A DNA stretch of 64,000 bases from Trileptium ribeirensis (lineage: Eukaryota; Nematoda; Enoplea; Enoplida; Thoracostomopsidae), in assembly GCA_030248225.1 (NCBI GenBank), contig JASANE010000907.1:1-64000 (forward strand). The letters are read 5' to 3'. How positions within the stretch are numbered: the first letter of the stretch is position 1; the number at the start of each line of letters is the position of its first letter. Position numbers and translations under genes: made by a program. Shown piece after piece: positions 1-33,740 of the stretch. The notes under the pieces are model-generated. The model made no database searches. It was not told the DNA's origin and worked only from the letters and a program-made list of their open reading frames with translations.

Positions 1-340
1 AAAAATGGGAAATGACCCCGAGCAATATGAACTGAACAAAAACAACAAACGTATTGCTTAAAATGCGTCAACAGTCGGGACATTAACAGCAATATGTACC
101 TTTCCGAGGACGCCCCTATTTAACCATATATTTTGCGGTGAAACAAGGAATTGTTACACTGGACGGGGTTAAGTAAAACCCACTTAGGTACACTGTTCTG
201 CGCATTCTTGTACCGGGCAATCTAGTTAGGGGTAAATCAAATAGCTGTTTATTCGAGTAAAACTGCTCTATTGATGTAAAACCCTTTAGTTGCTCAAGTT
301 ATGCAATCCTTGTGCACTTTGAAAGCTTTATATGTATTTT

Positions 341-769
341 ATGCAGTGTTTACGTTATAAAGAACCCACCATGTGAAAGTTTTGTCCATCCTGGGTGTCT
401 CTGCCACCATCAATTATATGGTGTCTTGGACACCATGGTGTTTATGATGGTATTTTCAGATAGTATGCATAGGCAGTGTACCGTCGGTGATAGTATGGTG
501 TAGACTACACCATAAATTTTATATGATGTTAGCTACACCATGCTGTTATTAACACGTAGTATATAATGCGTTTGTGTATGGTGTCCTTGACACCATCAGT
601 AAAAACAATAGGTAGATTAAGACACTATAGCTACATTAATGGTGTCTCATACACCATCTTTTGCACTACATAGTGGGGGTATATACCGTATACCACTGGA
701 TGGTGTGGTCTAGACCATAGGGGGACAAAACTTTCACATTGGGGGTCCTTTATAACGTAAACGCCGCAT
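341..769. mobile_element. Miniature inverted-repeat element with internal palindromes
   Basis: The two ends are long inverted copies of each other: the left end (about 341-396) and the reverse complement of the right end (about 715-769) share GTTTACGTTATAAAG and, further in, ATGTGAAAGTTTTGTCC, with only scattered mismatches. The interior carries five short palindromes of the form ATGGTGT-n5-ACACCAT (about 419-437, 494-512, 579-597, 639-657 and 700-718, the last imperfect) plus a half copy near 531. There is no coding capacity. I infer a non-autonomous DNA transposon; the superfamily is unclear because no clean target-site duplication could be fixed. Confidence 0.75.
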
Positions 770-3700
770 TACATTCTGGTATTACTGGCAATGACTCAAG
801 TGTACGTGTTGGAGCTTGTACGCCTTTGATTGCTCCAGTTCCTGTTGGTATCGTTTTTAGCATTATTAGCCGCGATGCCCCAGTGTGGTGCACCTTTACT
901 TATAGTCTTCATCTGGTACCTTTCGGTTGACAAAGTTCTTTCAGCCGACAGTAGACTATCCTTTGAGTAGATATCTGCATTCTCAGCCGCACATGATGCT
1001 CTAGTCATTGTCAGCTTGCTAGCTGTTGCAACCCTATCAGCCGTTTTTGTAACTCTAATGAGGAAGCACCTGTGGAGCACTTGCTTCCTCGTTGCACCAA
1101 ATCCGATGGTTTAATTATTAATATCTATGGCTTCAATTCTGCTAATACTCTGGTTTGTGATCTTCAGAAACTGGTGAGGTTCGCCCTTGAGCGTGGAAAA
1201 TTTTACCTTTGATGCTGGATTTCTTCGTTGTCGAGTTGTGCAGTGAACGAATTAGTTTTCGCAGTCTTACATAGTACTCGTCTTTTATCTATCAAATGCC
1301 ATCAACGGATCGCTTGGATTGTTCTTGGCATTCAGCTATGTTCGTCGTTTATCCTTTAGGCGGCTATATGAATACTTGTCTGCTCGCTTATCGTTTATAG
1401 TTGCACTTGCTAGTAATGAGCTGGAATTTGGTTTACTACGTATGGCCTGGTATCGGGGTAAAATTGTGGGATGCATCGGATATTCGTATGCCTTTGAGCC
1501 AGGCGATGTCCGCTCCTTCCAAAGACTTCACAGAGCAGTCCGATGAAACCGTGTTATTGAAACTCGGTTGAATCGTCACGTTGAATACAATGCCGCAAAC
1601 TATATATATATGGGCAACCATGTTCTAAAATTTCAAACCTATATTTTTCAAACTTCACATATTTTGCCATTCGCCATTTTATTGTATGTAGTAAAGATTT
1701 GAGATTTAAAGTTCTTTTATTATTTTGCAATGTTGCGCCAATATTTGCAGTATAATTTACACTAAGTTGGCGGCGAACCGTGTTTTAGAGAACAGTATTT
1801 CATTTAAAGTAGACACTATTTCATTTTATGCGTAACACTAATTTATTCAAAATAAAGTCGAAATTCGGGAAGTTTCGTTTTTCTTGTTCTACTGTTTGGA
1901 CTGGTGGTCCCTCCACCTTCCATCGATAATCCAGATATTTTTCATTATGCTTAGTAACAAATATCTAGTTACCCGAGTTATATTTTTCACATAAATAGGC
2001 GTAATTTACGCCTAATTTTCTAGATCTGCTACGCCTAAAATTTTTTACCGCAGGCGTTATTTTCGATTACAATCATTTTTTCTTTAAACCTTTGGTCTGG
2101 ATCCGCAACCGCATCGCGGACTAAACGACTCTACGCCATAGCAGTTAATTAGATTTTAATACTGTCGCAAATATATATATAATCAGACATGTATATGTGA
2201 TACAGGTTTCAATTTTGTTCATAAAATCTGTGCTTAGCAATTATAAAATTATGCGTTGTTATGTGGTTTTATAGTAAGTATGCATGTTAAACTTTGCTGC
2301 TAAGCGGTAAATCGTTACGCCTAAATTTTGATGACATGCGCCTAGTGCTCAGTGAAAAAAGTGCTAAGTTACGCCTTTGCTGGGATTTGAGATACCTTGC
2401 CGTTGTATCTTACATAACGACTTTAAATGTAATTGTCACTTCACAGGGTATTATTCAGAAGCTTATAAGACTCAACTAGTCGTATAACGCTGTGTGCTGG
2501 ACATAAGTATGCATGTTGCTGCGCGGTGTTGGTGGGGTTATCGCTGTGCGGTGAACGGTGAGAAACGGCATTTATGGCACTAATCCTTGGCTTGCACTAG
2601 GCCTGAGTTTTTATTTTACTCGGGAGTATTATTAGAGAGAAGTTGTATTTTGTTCGACCGCGTGGGATTTATATTAGCCGCCAATTCTGTATTTAGTGGA
2701 ACCCGAGTACTTAATGCACCGCTATTCTCATGGTTAGTGTGGTTTTAAATGTGTATTTTTTAGTATTTCGCCGAGTTTGAGTTTATTCAAACCTTGTCTG
2801 TACCAACATTTACATTCGTATTATCTGCGCCTGTGGCGTTCACCTGAGATTTGCTTTGAATTCATTGTATGTTGGGAATAATTTCGTGCCATGATAATGC
2901 TATGTTCTCGGTTTGTATTGGCAACTAGATCATGGACTTTGAATCATTTAACACTTTGCCATTTTTGTTTGAGAAATTCCACGATAGTAACACGTTTTGT
3001 TGTGAATTTTTTGTTAAGGCTTGAAGAGAGGTTCATCCTGATTGCGCGGTGTTTGTTTCGCTGTTATGCTTTACCTGCCTTGTTATAGAAATCTGTATTG
3101 TGTTAATACAGGTTGCTTGTCTAAACTACGAAAATTTACATGGGGCTTCCATTAGCTGGGACATGTGGTGTCTCCCAGTTCGATACTGGGGGAGTTGAAA
3201 ATACCTGGGTGGCGATTCCCCTAGCTCATCTGGGATTCCTTCAGTTGAACTGGGGGACATAAAGTATTGTACCAGTCAGAACAGGTCGAAAATGTTTTAC
3301 ATACTAAAAGGGGAAATTATTATTTTTAGCCCACAGGAAGAAATCTTGGGATTTTTAACCAAAATTGTTTAAAATTCGTTATATTTTTAGCCATCAGGCA
3401 AAAATTTGGTATATAATTAATTAGTGGTGCAGGAAAGTACGTGGGGTCATGAACTGGAGAAGGCCAAAATAACTTTGGGGCATGAATTAAAGTAGGGAGG
3501 TCGTATCTGGGGTTCCGGGCTCCTTCTTCTATTTGGAAAAACCAGGAACACTATAGCTAGATGTATGAAGGAGGTAAGTCTGGTTAGGCCATTACATTTT
3601 CCCCAGCCTAGGACCACACTACCACCTACTTCTTGCATAGCTAAGATAATCTAGCATTTTATTTTGTTAGATTAATTTTGTAATTTGGCCCGAACAACAT

Positions 3701-3772
3701 TAGGGAAATGTTTTGCTGTGTGTAGTTAGTTAGGGCTTCACAGCAGCTGCTTTGTATGTAGGAGTACATCAT
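770..3772. other. Intergenic, no recognised gene
   Basis: AT-rich sequence with only short unconvincing open frames. The minus-strand frame at 796-1080 has a plausible amino-acid mix but matches nothing I know. Short palindromic motifs built on TAGGCGTAA/TTACGCCTA recur at about 1995-2050 and 2310-2375, and paired CCCAGT/ACTGGG motifs occur at 3155-3262. These look like remnants of small elements. Confidence 0.5.
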
Positions 3773-4139
3773 TGTGGCCTGTCGACATCCCTCTGAAAAG
3801 TGGGGAAAACTAAGGGGGGGCATGTTCAGTCTCGGAGGAAATGTCACAGTTGGGCTAATACATTTTGCTTAAAAATAATAAATATTTTCATGTAGTATAA
3901 TTACTGTCGTGCATGTATTTACAAGCTAGGAAATGATGTTTTAGCATTAGAAATAGTGGTAATTAATGTTTAAAAAGCATTTTGCACAAAAGAACTTCAA
4001 TTTAGAGACAAAAATTTTTGGATTTAGAACAACCTGTAGTGTTTCGGCCGATGCGGTTGAGCGGACACGCGCGAAAATCTCACGAACCTTTGAGATTTGG
4101 AAAGTGGGGTCCCTCTATTTCGCTCCACTGTGGAGAGGG
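3773..4139 (+). mobile_element. Dispersed repeat family A, copy 1
   Basis: This copy shares its whole length with 11896-12238: a CCTGTC-type left end followed by TCTGAAAAGTGGGG, a central core around TTTTAGCATTAGAAATAGTG then GTAATTAATG, a TTTCGGCCGA block, and a right end CCACTGTGGA. The ends are decayed and no target-site duplication is visible here. It is non-coding. Other copies lie at 45700-45990 (reverse) and 49440-49640. Confidence 0.7.
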
Positions 4140-4455
4140 TTTTTAAAGAATTAGTTATGAATCTTGCTAGGGTTAACTTGTAACTCTTGGCTTTAGTTAA
4201 TTAGCATCGGCATAACAGACATCATAGTCTACAAATATTTATAGAGTATGTACTTGTGACCAAGTTTTTTTAATTCTGAGCGTATACAATTGTACAATTC
4301 ATTTGTTTGCTTTTCGCATCCCATTTCTAAAACTAACTAGTCTCAAACCTACAATATTTGTCTGTAACTATCGTAACGTACGTCATAAGCAGCTTAAAGC
4401 TTAACTTGCTTTGCAAAGTAAACGCAATACCACAGGTGATATTTTCTTTGGTTGG

Positions 4456-4640
4456 AGATATGGCCATTTTCGTGTATTTTATGTCTCTTGAGCCAAATCC
4501 TACAACACGGGTAGCTGCAGTAATACGCGTTTATAAGCCGCTACATAGAGCTTTCACTTAATAAATCGAGCCTAACATGAACTATATATACATGGATTAT
4601 ACTGAGATATGGCAGTTTTCGTTAATTTCGGGCCTTTTGG
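4456..4640 (+). repeat. Dispersed repeat family C, two adjacent copies
   Basis: Two degenerate copies, about 147 bases apart, of a core reading GAGATATGGCCATTTTCGTG then TATTTTATGTCTCTTGAGCC. The same core is found reversed at 29285-29330 and 29455-29490 and forward at 48535-48580. No coding capacity is seen. Confidence 0.6.
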
Positions 4641-5841
4641 CCCTTTGCACTCTAATCTTAGTCCCAAGGGTAGTTTTGTGGAAAAGCTTTATATATAATC
4701 GTATCGAGCTTGAGTTGTTCTTTAACATGTTTGGCTGATCGGCTGTTGGTACGCCATTGCCTAAGCTTTGAGCTCTCTATGGATGACCTTAACACCTGAT
4801 GCAAACCTCGTTACGCTAACTCCCCGTGGTTAATAAAACTATTTGTTGTTGTTGTTGATGCACGGTTTGTCGAGATACAACCGAGAGATACAGATTTTTA
4901 GCTTTTGTATGAGCTATAGCGCGGGATAACCGGACGTTGTAACTTTGAGTTATGGATGCCACAAAAGAAATCACAACTGACAGTCTCAAATTTTATCGTA
5001 TGAAAATTAAGAATTCGCTTCGAATCTAATAATAAAACATAAGTGCTGTCACAATGTCATTTATGTGGATGTATGCGATATATATATAGTATGGTCATAG
5101 CGATACGTATATCTATATATTACATTTAATGTATTTACATTATGGAGAAATGTTGAATGATCTGCACTGCTAGATATTACACTTCCTTGTGATCGAAAAA
5201 AGATTTTAGTTTGGGGAACTTGTGGTAGTGTTCCACCGACACTGCGTATAAATTTCATCTTTAGCAATGCTTAACGTATATAGTTACCCCTGCGACAGTA
5301 AGGTAATATTTCTGTCCCGTACGTGAATATCAATATTATTGTCATGTCACAAAAAGATACTTTTGATTATTTAAAGTTCATCAAAACATGGTCAATCGCT
5401 CTTATATTATTTGACGTACTCGATTCATTATAGCCCAGAGTTTATGATGGCTTCTAAAGAAAACTATTACGTTCTCTTCATCACCATTATATATGTTCGT
5501 TGAGCATGACGCAATCCATTTTGATATTGACCCATTCAATTATTTTTTGTGGGGAGGGGGTACTCATGATTTTTGGGGAACGGTCACGGTATCATAGATG
5601 CAAATTTGTTATAACCCACCTCTTAGTTGTGGGGGGGGGGAGGTTTGTTTCAGAAAAGAAATTTTCCTCGACCACCCTCCGAGGATTTTGAGATAGGCAT
5701 AATGAACCCAAAACGGGAAGGGGGTGAGGAATCGGAGCTAATTTTTATCCCCTTCACAAATGTAGGAGGAGTAAGGCTGACATGGATAGAGCCGTGCTCC
5801 ACTCGTTTAAACGGTGACGGTGAAAAGTGGCATACTCTTGT
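4641..5841. other. Intergenic, no recognised gene
   Basis: AT-rich intergenic sequence with an 11-base G run near 5631. Overlapping open frames at 5627-5950 look like low-complexity GC-rich sequence and match no family I know. Confidence 0.4.
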
Positions 5842-6056
5842 CTGGCTAGTCCAAACTTCGGAAATTATAGCCGGGGGGGCCCGGCTCACCTGCCGGATTT
5901 TGCCGGGGGGTGGGCAATTTTTTGCAGGATTTTGTCGCGTTTACACGTAAATTTTTCTCAGCAGGTGCCTTTGAGCCGGGCGATAGCACCCGCTGCTACA
6001 TCGGTTTTGCCGGTGTTGCAGCCGAAAATGCCGGCCCCCCACTTAGGACTAGCCAG
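5842..6056. repeat. Possible short element with 11-bp inverted ends
   Basis: CTGGCTAGTCC at 5842 is repeated in inverse as GGACTAGCCAG ending at 6056. Just inside lie a GCCGGGGGGGCCCGGC block on the left and a GCCGGCCCCCC block on the right. No target-site duplication is visible, so mobile status is only suspected. Confidence 0.4.
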
Positions 6057-6348
6057 CTTCTCAAAAGGCTAGTATAAATTCTTGGTGCAATTGACAACTT
6101 GTGGAAAAGGTCAAACTATTTGTATGTTTGACATACTTTTGCGTAATTTGATGCTCGAAACATCAGTCCCCCCATTTTGCTCTAGCTATTTATGTGAGAA
6201 TTATTGCATTATTGATTAAAAATGCTGCTGACTGTCACTGATTAGTGATGGTACAACTCTGGTTAGCAAATATGCAAACGATATGGTTTTGGCATTGGTT
6301 CTAGTTAAGCTCAACCCTCATAACATCTAATTAGTTGTTGATTGTAGG

Positions 6349-6587
6349 CAGGGGCGTAGCCAGGGGGGAAGGGGGAAGTACCCCCAAAAATTTTTTGACC
6401 TTAAAAATAACTAATGGTCTCATTAGTAAAAAAATTTCTCAGCTGGACTCCACTTTTCCTGTCGTAGTAGCCTGAAAATTGTTTTTATCTTTAAAATTCG
6501 GCCGGGAAGAACGAAGCGACATAAGATCTCGGCCTGATTCAAACCATTCCCACCTCCCCACGAAATTTTTTCCTAGCTACGCCCATG
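6349..6587. mobile_element. hAT-like MITE with exact 8-bp target duplication
   Basis: A 239-base non-coding element. The left end is CAGGGGCGTAGCCAGG and the reverse complement of the right end is CATGGGCGTAGCTAGG. It is bounded on both sides by ATTGTAGG (6341-6348 and 6588-6595). Eight-base duplications and CAGGG-type ends are typical of hAT transposons. There is no coding capacity, so it would need a transposase supplied elsewhere. Confidence 0.9.
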
Positions 6588-7276
6588 ATTGTAGGGGCTT
6601 ATAGCGTGTACCCGATTGGAACGGTCCCCGGAATATTTTAGCTTTTCCGAGGCCCCAGAGTTGTTTTTGTTTTCACCCAAGTGCAGCTCCGCGAAACACC
6701 AAGTAATTTTACAATAAACTGAATATCTCAACATTTCGAAGAATATATGCAGCAAACTGAAGCGGTGGACATGAGAGAAGTGTTGAAAGCGAACATTTAT
6801 TACGTTGCACTAAAGCGGCGCGGCCATACTGTGATATTTTGCACTGCTGTTCAATTAGTGTTGAGGTTCCTATTTTTCTGTCTACTTTTCATTCCACCAT
6901 TTGAGCTCTGGATTCACGGTGCCGTCTAGTAGAAATCAAATTGCGCAGTCACTCGCAGCCCAAGAGCTTTTCAAGCAGCTTGGGAAAGTAAGCCTGCGAT
7001 ATAACCAAATACGGTCATATCAAAAGAGACCCGACCGTGTTCTTGGCTAAAAAATTTTAATCATTCTAAAGTTCATACGTTAAAATTTTGATGAAAATTT
7101 GAAAGCGTTTTTGCGCTGTTTGTTTAATTTGAACGTGTGAACGCTGTTCAAAGTTTAAACCGATATTCCTGTAGCCAATCATCCACAAGGTGCATTACTT
7201 GTAAAAGTTTGAGTTCAAATTCACAATTTAAACTTGTTATTAATATTATGAGTTCGTCATAAGATTTCGTAAAATA

Positions 7277-8884
7277 GTATGACACGAGTATGTGGGACCA
7301 CTTTGGTTCTTATACGAAATAGCCCGTTTTTATAGAATTTGTTATTGATGTTCAAAAGTATGATACGAGTATGTGGGACCACTTTGGTTCTTATACGAAA
7401 TAGCCCGTTTTTATAGAATTTGTTATTGATGTTCAAAAGTATGACACGAGTATGTGGGACCACTTTGGTTCTTATACGAAATAGCCCGTTTTTATAGAAT
7501 TTGTTATTGATGTTCAAAAGTATGACACGAGTATGTGGGACCACTTTGGTTCTTATACGAAATAGCCCGTTTTTATAGAATTTGTTATTGATGTTCCAAA
7601 GTATGACACGAGTATGTGGGACCACTTTGGTTCTTATACGAAATAGCCCGTTTTTATAGAATTTGTTATTGATGTTCAAAAGTATGATACGAGTATGTGG
7701 GACCACTTTGGTTCTTATACGAAATAGCCCGTTTTTATAGAATTTGTTATTGATGTTCAAAAGTATGACACGAGTATGTGGGACCACTTTGGTTCTTATA
7801 CGAAATAGCCCGTTTTTATAGAATTTGTTATTGATGTTCAAAAGTATGACACGAGTATGTGGGACCACTTTGGTTCTTATACGAAATAGCCCGTTTTTAT
7901 AGAATTTGTTATTGATGTTCCAAAGTATGACACGAGTATGTGGGACCACTTTGGTTCTTATACGAATAGCCCGTTTTTATAGAATTTGTTATTAATATTT
8001 CCAAAGTACACACAAAGATATCGACACTGTCATACGAAATAGCCCATTTTTATCAAATGATGTTCCAAAGTATGACACGAGTATGTGGGACCACTTTGGT
8101 TCTTATACGAAATAGCCCGTTTTTATAGAATTTGTTATTGATGTTCCAAAGTATGACACGAGTATGTGGGACCACTTTGGTTCTTAGACGAAAAAGCCCG
8201 TTTTTATCAAGGAATTTGTTATTTAATTTTTTAAATATGACACAAGAGTATGTGGGACCACTTTGGTTCTTATAAAGATAGCCCGTTTTTATAGAATTTG
8301 TTATTGATGTTCCAAAGTATGACACGAGTATGTGGGACCACTTTGGTTCTTATACGAAATAGCCCGTTTTTATAGAATTTGTTATTGATGTTCCAAAGTA
8401 TGACACGAGTATGTGGGACCACTTTGGTTCTTATACGAAATAGCCCGTTTTTATAGAATTTGTTATTGATGTTCCAAAGTATGACACGAGTATGTGGGAC
8501 CACTTTGGTTCTTATACGAAATAGCCCGTTTTTATAGAATTTGTTATTGATGTTCCAAAGTATGACACGAGTATGTGGGACCACTTTGGTTCTTATACGA
8601 AATAGCCCGTTTTTATAGAATTTGTTATTGATGTTCCAAAGTATGACACGAGTATGTGGGACCACTTTGGTTCTTATACGAAATAGCCCGTTTTTATAGA
8701 ATTTGTTATTGATGTTCCAAAGTATGACACGAGTATGTGGGACCACTTTGGTTCTTATACGAAATAGCCCGTTTTTATAGAATTTGTTATTGATGTTCCA
8801 AAGTATGACACGAGTATGTGGGACCACTTTGGTTCTTATACGAAATAGCCCGTTTTTATAGAATTTGTTATTGATGGTCAAAAG
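7277..8884. repeat. 81-bp satellite array, about 20 units, with higher-order structure
   Basis: Head-to-tail units of 81 bases, each containing GTATGTGGGACCACTTTGG and AATAGCCCGTTTTTATAG. In the first block (7277-7960) two diagnostic variants (TTCAAAAG versus TTCCAAAG, GATACG versus GACACG) repeat with a four-unit cycle of 324 bases, seen twice. The second block (about 8290-8884) is nearly uniform, all TTCCAAAG. A degenerate stretch with indels (about 7960-8290) separates them. Because 81 is divisible by three, the minus strand stays open across many units. I read this as a by-product, not a gene. Confidence 0.95.
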
Positions 8885-9229
8885 TTAAAAAAAATCTTTT
8901 TCATTGCAGTTGGAATTTTGTCTTATTTACAATTTCGTGACGGGTGTGTCAAGCTACATTGCTGTACTATAGCTTCGGCGAAAGTGTAGGTGAGAAAATG
9001 ATACCGACAGTTGGCTAAGCTATACTCTCGTATAGATGAAAATATTTCTGACCGATCGCTTGGTGCAGCATCCCAAATGACGTGATATTAGTATTATTGA
9101 AACGGAGCGAGTGAACTTTCAACTGAGGGTGCTAGCGGTAACTATCATAAAAATTTCTTGGGGGAAAATCGCAAAACACGGGTTTTTATAGGTTCTTTTA
9201 CGATGGTGGTTGGTCATATAGAGACTAGC

Positions 9230-9440
9230 AGGAATACTTCGTGCGATTGCCGTTTTTGATGGGTTTAGGGTACGCGGGGTTTCATGGTTTTAAATGGGTT
9301 CAGGTGTTACAGAGGTTTTAGTTTACTACGTATATACATCAAACACGAAGCCTGTTACAAGTGATTATGTACACAAAAATACCATTTGATGAAATCACGC
9401 TTGATCCATTTCACCCTCGCCTGCGAGTTACTGGTATATT
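9230..9440 (+). repeat. Dispersed repeat family R2, terminal fragment
   Basis: This stretch aligns with the end of the 22085-23062 copy: GGGTTTAGGGT, GGTTTTAAATGGGTTCAGG, GAGGTTTTAG, ATCAAACAC and the terminal block TGCGAGTTACTGGTA. The rest of the element is missing on the left. Confidence 0.6.
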
Positions 9441-9462
9441 ATATATATATATATATATATAT
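9435..9462. repeat. (TA)n microsatellite
   Basis: An uninterrupted alternating TA run that directly follows the family R2 fragment. Confidence 0.9.
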
Positions 9463-9784
9463 GTTGCATGCCCGGTAAAAACATTGCTCAAATTGGTCGA
9501 ACCATTCGGAAGTTGCAGTGTGTCGCGGTGAAATTTACATCGATTATGAGCTGAAATTTCTAACTCATATATGTCCATCAGTTCGGATCTGAAGACATAA
9601 GCATCGCTGCCATTATACATACCCATTTCCTAGGGTCACGGCATTTAATAACTAGTATGGACGTACTTCTTGTATTTCTATACAATGTTATGTATCTTTT
9701 ATAGCGTTTGTGCATTTGGTTGTTTATCAGTCATTTTATTTCGCTACGTGGTTTGCGAATTAAAACAATTTATCTGTCCATTGT

Positions 9785-9816
9785 CAGCTGTAAACGCGTT
9801 CGCTTCAATAAGGAAA
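9785..9816 (+). promoter_or_regulatory. Possible splice-leader acceptor and short 5' UTR of enolase
   Basis: A pyrimidine-rich ATCTGTCCATTGTCAG ends at 9787, 29 bases before the enolase ATG. In nematodes, mRNA 5' ends are often made by trans-splicing of a spliced leader onto such a site. It could equally be the acceptor of an ordinary 5' UTR intron. This is inference from position and consensus only. Confidence 0.35.
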
Positions 9817-31665
<21,849 letters not shown>

Positions 31666-33535
31666 AATAATATTATTATTTTCTGCCCACAAGCGAGAAA
31701 CGTCACAAAGACAGTCGGAAGCCTAACACTTAATGCAAATTATTGTGTGACGGACTCTAATAATAATTATTCTACTCGGTTACTACATCAGCAGCGGTCT
31801 TTGACTGATGTATCGGTGAACAACACTTTAAATTTGATGTCAGTAGCCAGAATGTTTTGTAGTTTATATTATTATTTCTCGTAGTTTTTTATTTTACGTT
31901 TTGAATACTCTGATGTTTATACGTCGTTCGTCGTTAATTTTCCTAAATATAATTACATAGCTACTACTACAATATAAATAATATCTTGTGATTTTCGGTG
32001 TATTAATATCTAGTCACTACAAACTGCCCAAACATGATCCCTTTAACTGTGAATGAATATTGTGTATGAGTGGATATCATTTGGGACCAAAACTGGAGAA
32101 ACTTTTGCGTTGTTGGTGTCATTTACGATATAGCAAACTTAAAATTAAATTAGCTAAATGCTTAAAACCGTGAAACAGTAAAATAACGTTTCGTTTCGTA
32201 CGAAATTATACCTGTATTAGCTTTATTTTATATTGGTTAAGTGGTGTACGTACAATAATTGTTGAGTAAACGTTTACCCAATTTGTAGAATTGATAGAGC
32301 AAACTTCGTGGTCCAGTTTCGATACCCTAAAGTATTCAGGTCTTAAGAGTAACGCTACATTTGAAGATTTTGGCTGCTTATTATAATCTTAAAGGCGCAA
32401 GTGTTCTAGACACTCAAATATTCACAAGTTGGGCAGACATATCAGTTTATGCTCTGTCTGAGAGGACAGTGAAGAATTTCTTGAAATGTTCCACTGTATT
32501 ATAGCCTCGCAAGGCTGAGACGCGGTTGTTAGAACCTAACTCTATGCCCGTATGTCTGCTTAGAAAAGTTTGATATGTAGTCATGGGTTTATAAATTATG
32601 TGGGCTAAGCCAAGAATGTGCAGCGAGCCGTAAATTTTCTTCTCAAGCATTGCACGCATGTTCGATAATTTTTGCAGCAAAAATGTAGTAATGATTTTCC
32701 CTCGGTAACGGAGACTATTTTGTTATTTCTAAGTAAAATGCGTTTTTCGCGTAGTTTTGCCTCCAAAAAATAAAGGACAAGCTGTGACACCAGTTACATA
32801 AGTTGTACGAAATTGTGTGAAATGATCCTTAATTTTATTGCTAAGATTCGACTCCTAAAATTCTGTCAAATTTTGAGCTCCATGATTCCAAAAGGTGTTC
32901 CGTCTCTAAGAAACCGAACGCTGCTTCATCGTGAGGGGCCCGCTACCCCCTAGGACTTAGGACCTATGTATGAGCATGTATTCCAAGGGAGACGGTTCAA
33001 GTTAAATACTGACGGTAAAGATTTAAAAATATTGCTGAGTCCGAAACATGTCTAGCCCCGATTGAAAAAATACCACTTGTGATACTATCATGGCAACGGC
33101 CGACGGTTGACATCATAGCAGCGATGTTGAATACGTAGTTTTGGGATGACATGAAATAGGATACCTTCAGATATGTTGCAATATGTGGTGTTTGTCGGCC
33201 TCAACGGCTTTACCAAACATCGATGAGCAATAACCCTCTTGCGAAGGAACCGACTTGTTATAGGTGTTTACCGGAAAGCGATCGATTGAGTGGTGTTCTG
33301 ACCAGGTGGTGTGCCGCGCACAAGCGAGGCATCGTTTGCTATGCTGCTGCGGTTATCTTTTATTTTGTTATGTAGGCAAATTCTATACTTATTTCTTTTA
33401 AACAGTAATTTCTACTACTTCCTGCGACGCTTCCAGTTTATGTATATGAATGTTTTTTTCTGTGGCGTTGTAGATATTTTAGTAATTTATTATGGCGCAA
33501 AAATCAAATACGCTCACTGAAATATATCCTCGCTG
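31666..33535. other. Intergenic downstream of enolase
   Basis: Presumed enolase 3' UTR followed by AT-rich DNA. No recognisable gene on either strand; short open frames show no conserved wording. Confidence 0.5.
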
Positions 33536-33740
33536 ATCTGAGCAAAAGCCCTATTTCGTGTTTTTCATACATTTCCAAGTTTCAGCGACATATGATCACC
33601 CATGCGATGTGTTATAATCTAAGCAAAAGCCCAATCACAGCAGTGCTATATTTATGCAGATAGGCGATTTTTAGCAAAAGCCCTATAAAGACCTTTTGCT
33701 TACGAATGCTGTAGTAATCCAAGCAGCGGTCCTATCTCAT
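33536..33740 (+). repeat. Subterminal repeats left of the + strand transposase-like gene
   Basis: Four direct degenerate copies of ATCTGAGCAAAAGCCCTAT (33536, 33617, about 33670 and 33718) and one inverted copy near 33690. Related motifs occur right of the gene: TTCTGAGCAGAGCCCCTAT at 36203-36221 and, reversed, ATATCTGAGCAAAGC near 36425-36442. I infer they mark the ends of a roughly 2.9-kb element enclosing 34240-36125. Confidence 0.5.

Noticed and set aside
796..1080. Minus-strand open frame of 94 residues with coding-like composition
   Set aside because: No recognised motif, no convincing splice sites and no neighbours in phase. I could not separate it from chance.
5627..5950. Overlapping plus and minus open frames of about 80-107 residues
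   Set aside because: Low-complexity G-rich sequence near a small repeat element; both strands open and no motif.
7257..8881. Long minus-strand open frames of repeated 27-residue units
   Set aside because: They follow from an 81-base satellite whose unit lacks a stop in one frame. There is no signal peptide, splice support or unique sequence.
7277..8884. CRISPR-like regular repeats
   Set aside because: Units are contiguous 81-base copies with no unique spacers, in a eukaryotic genome.
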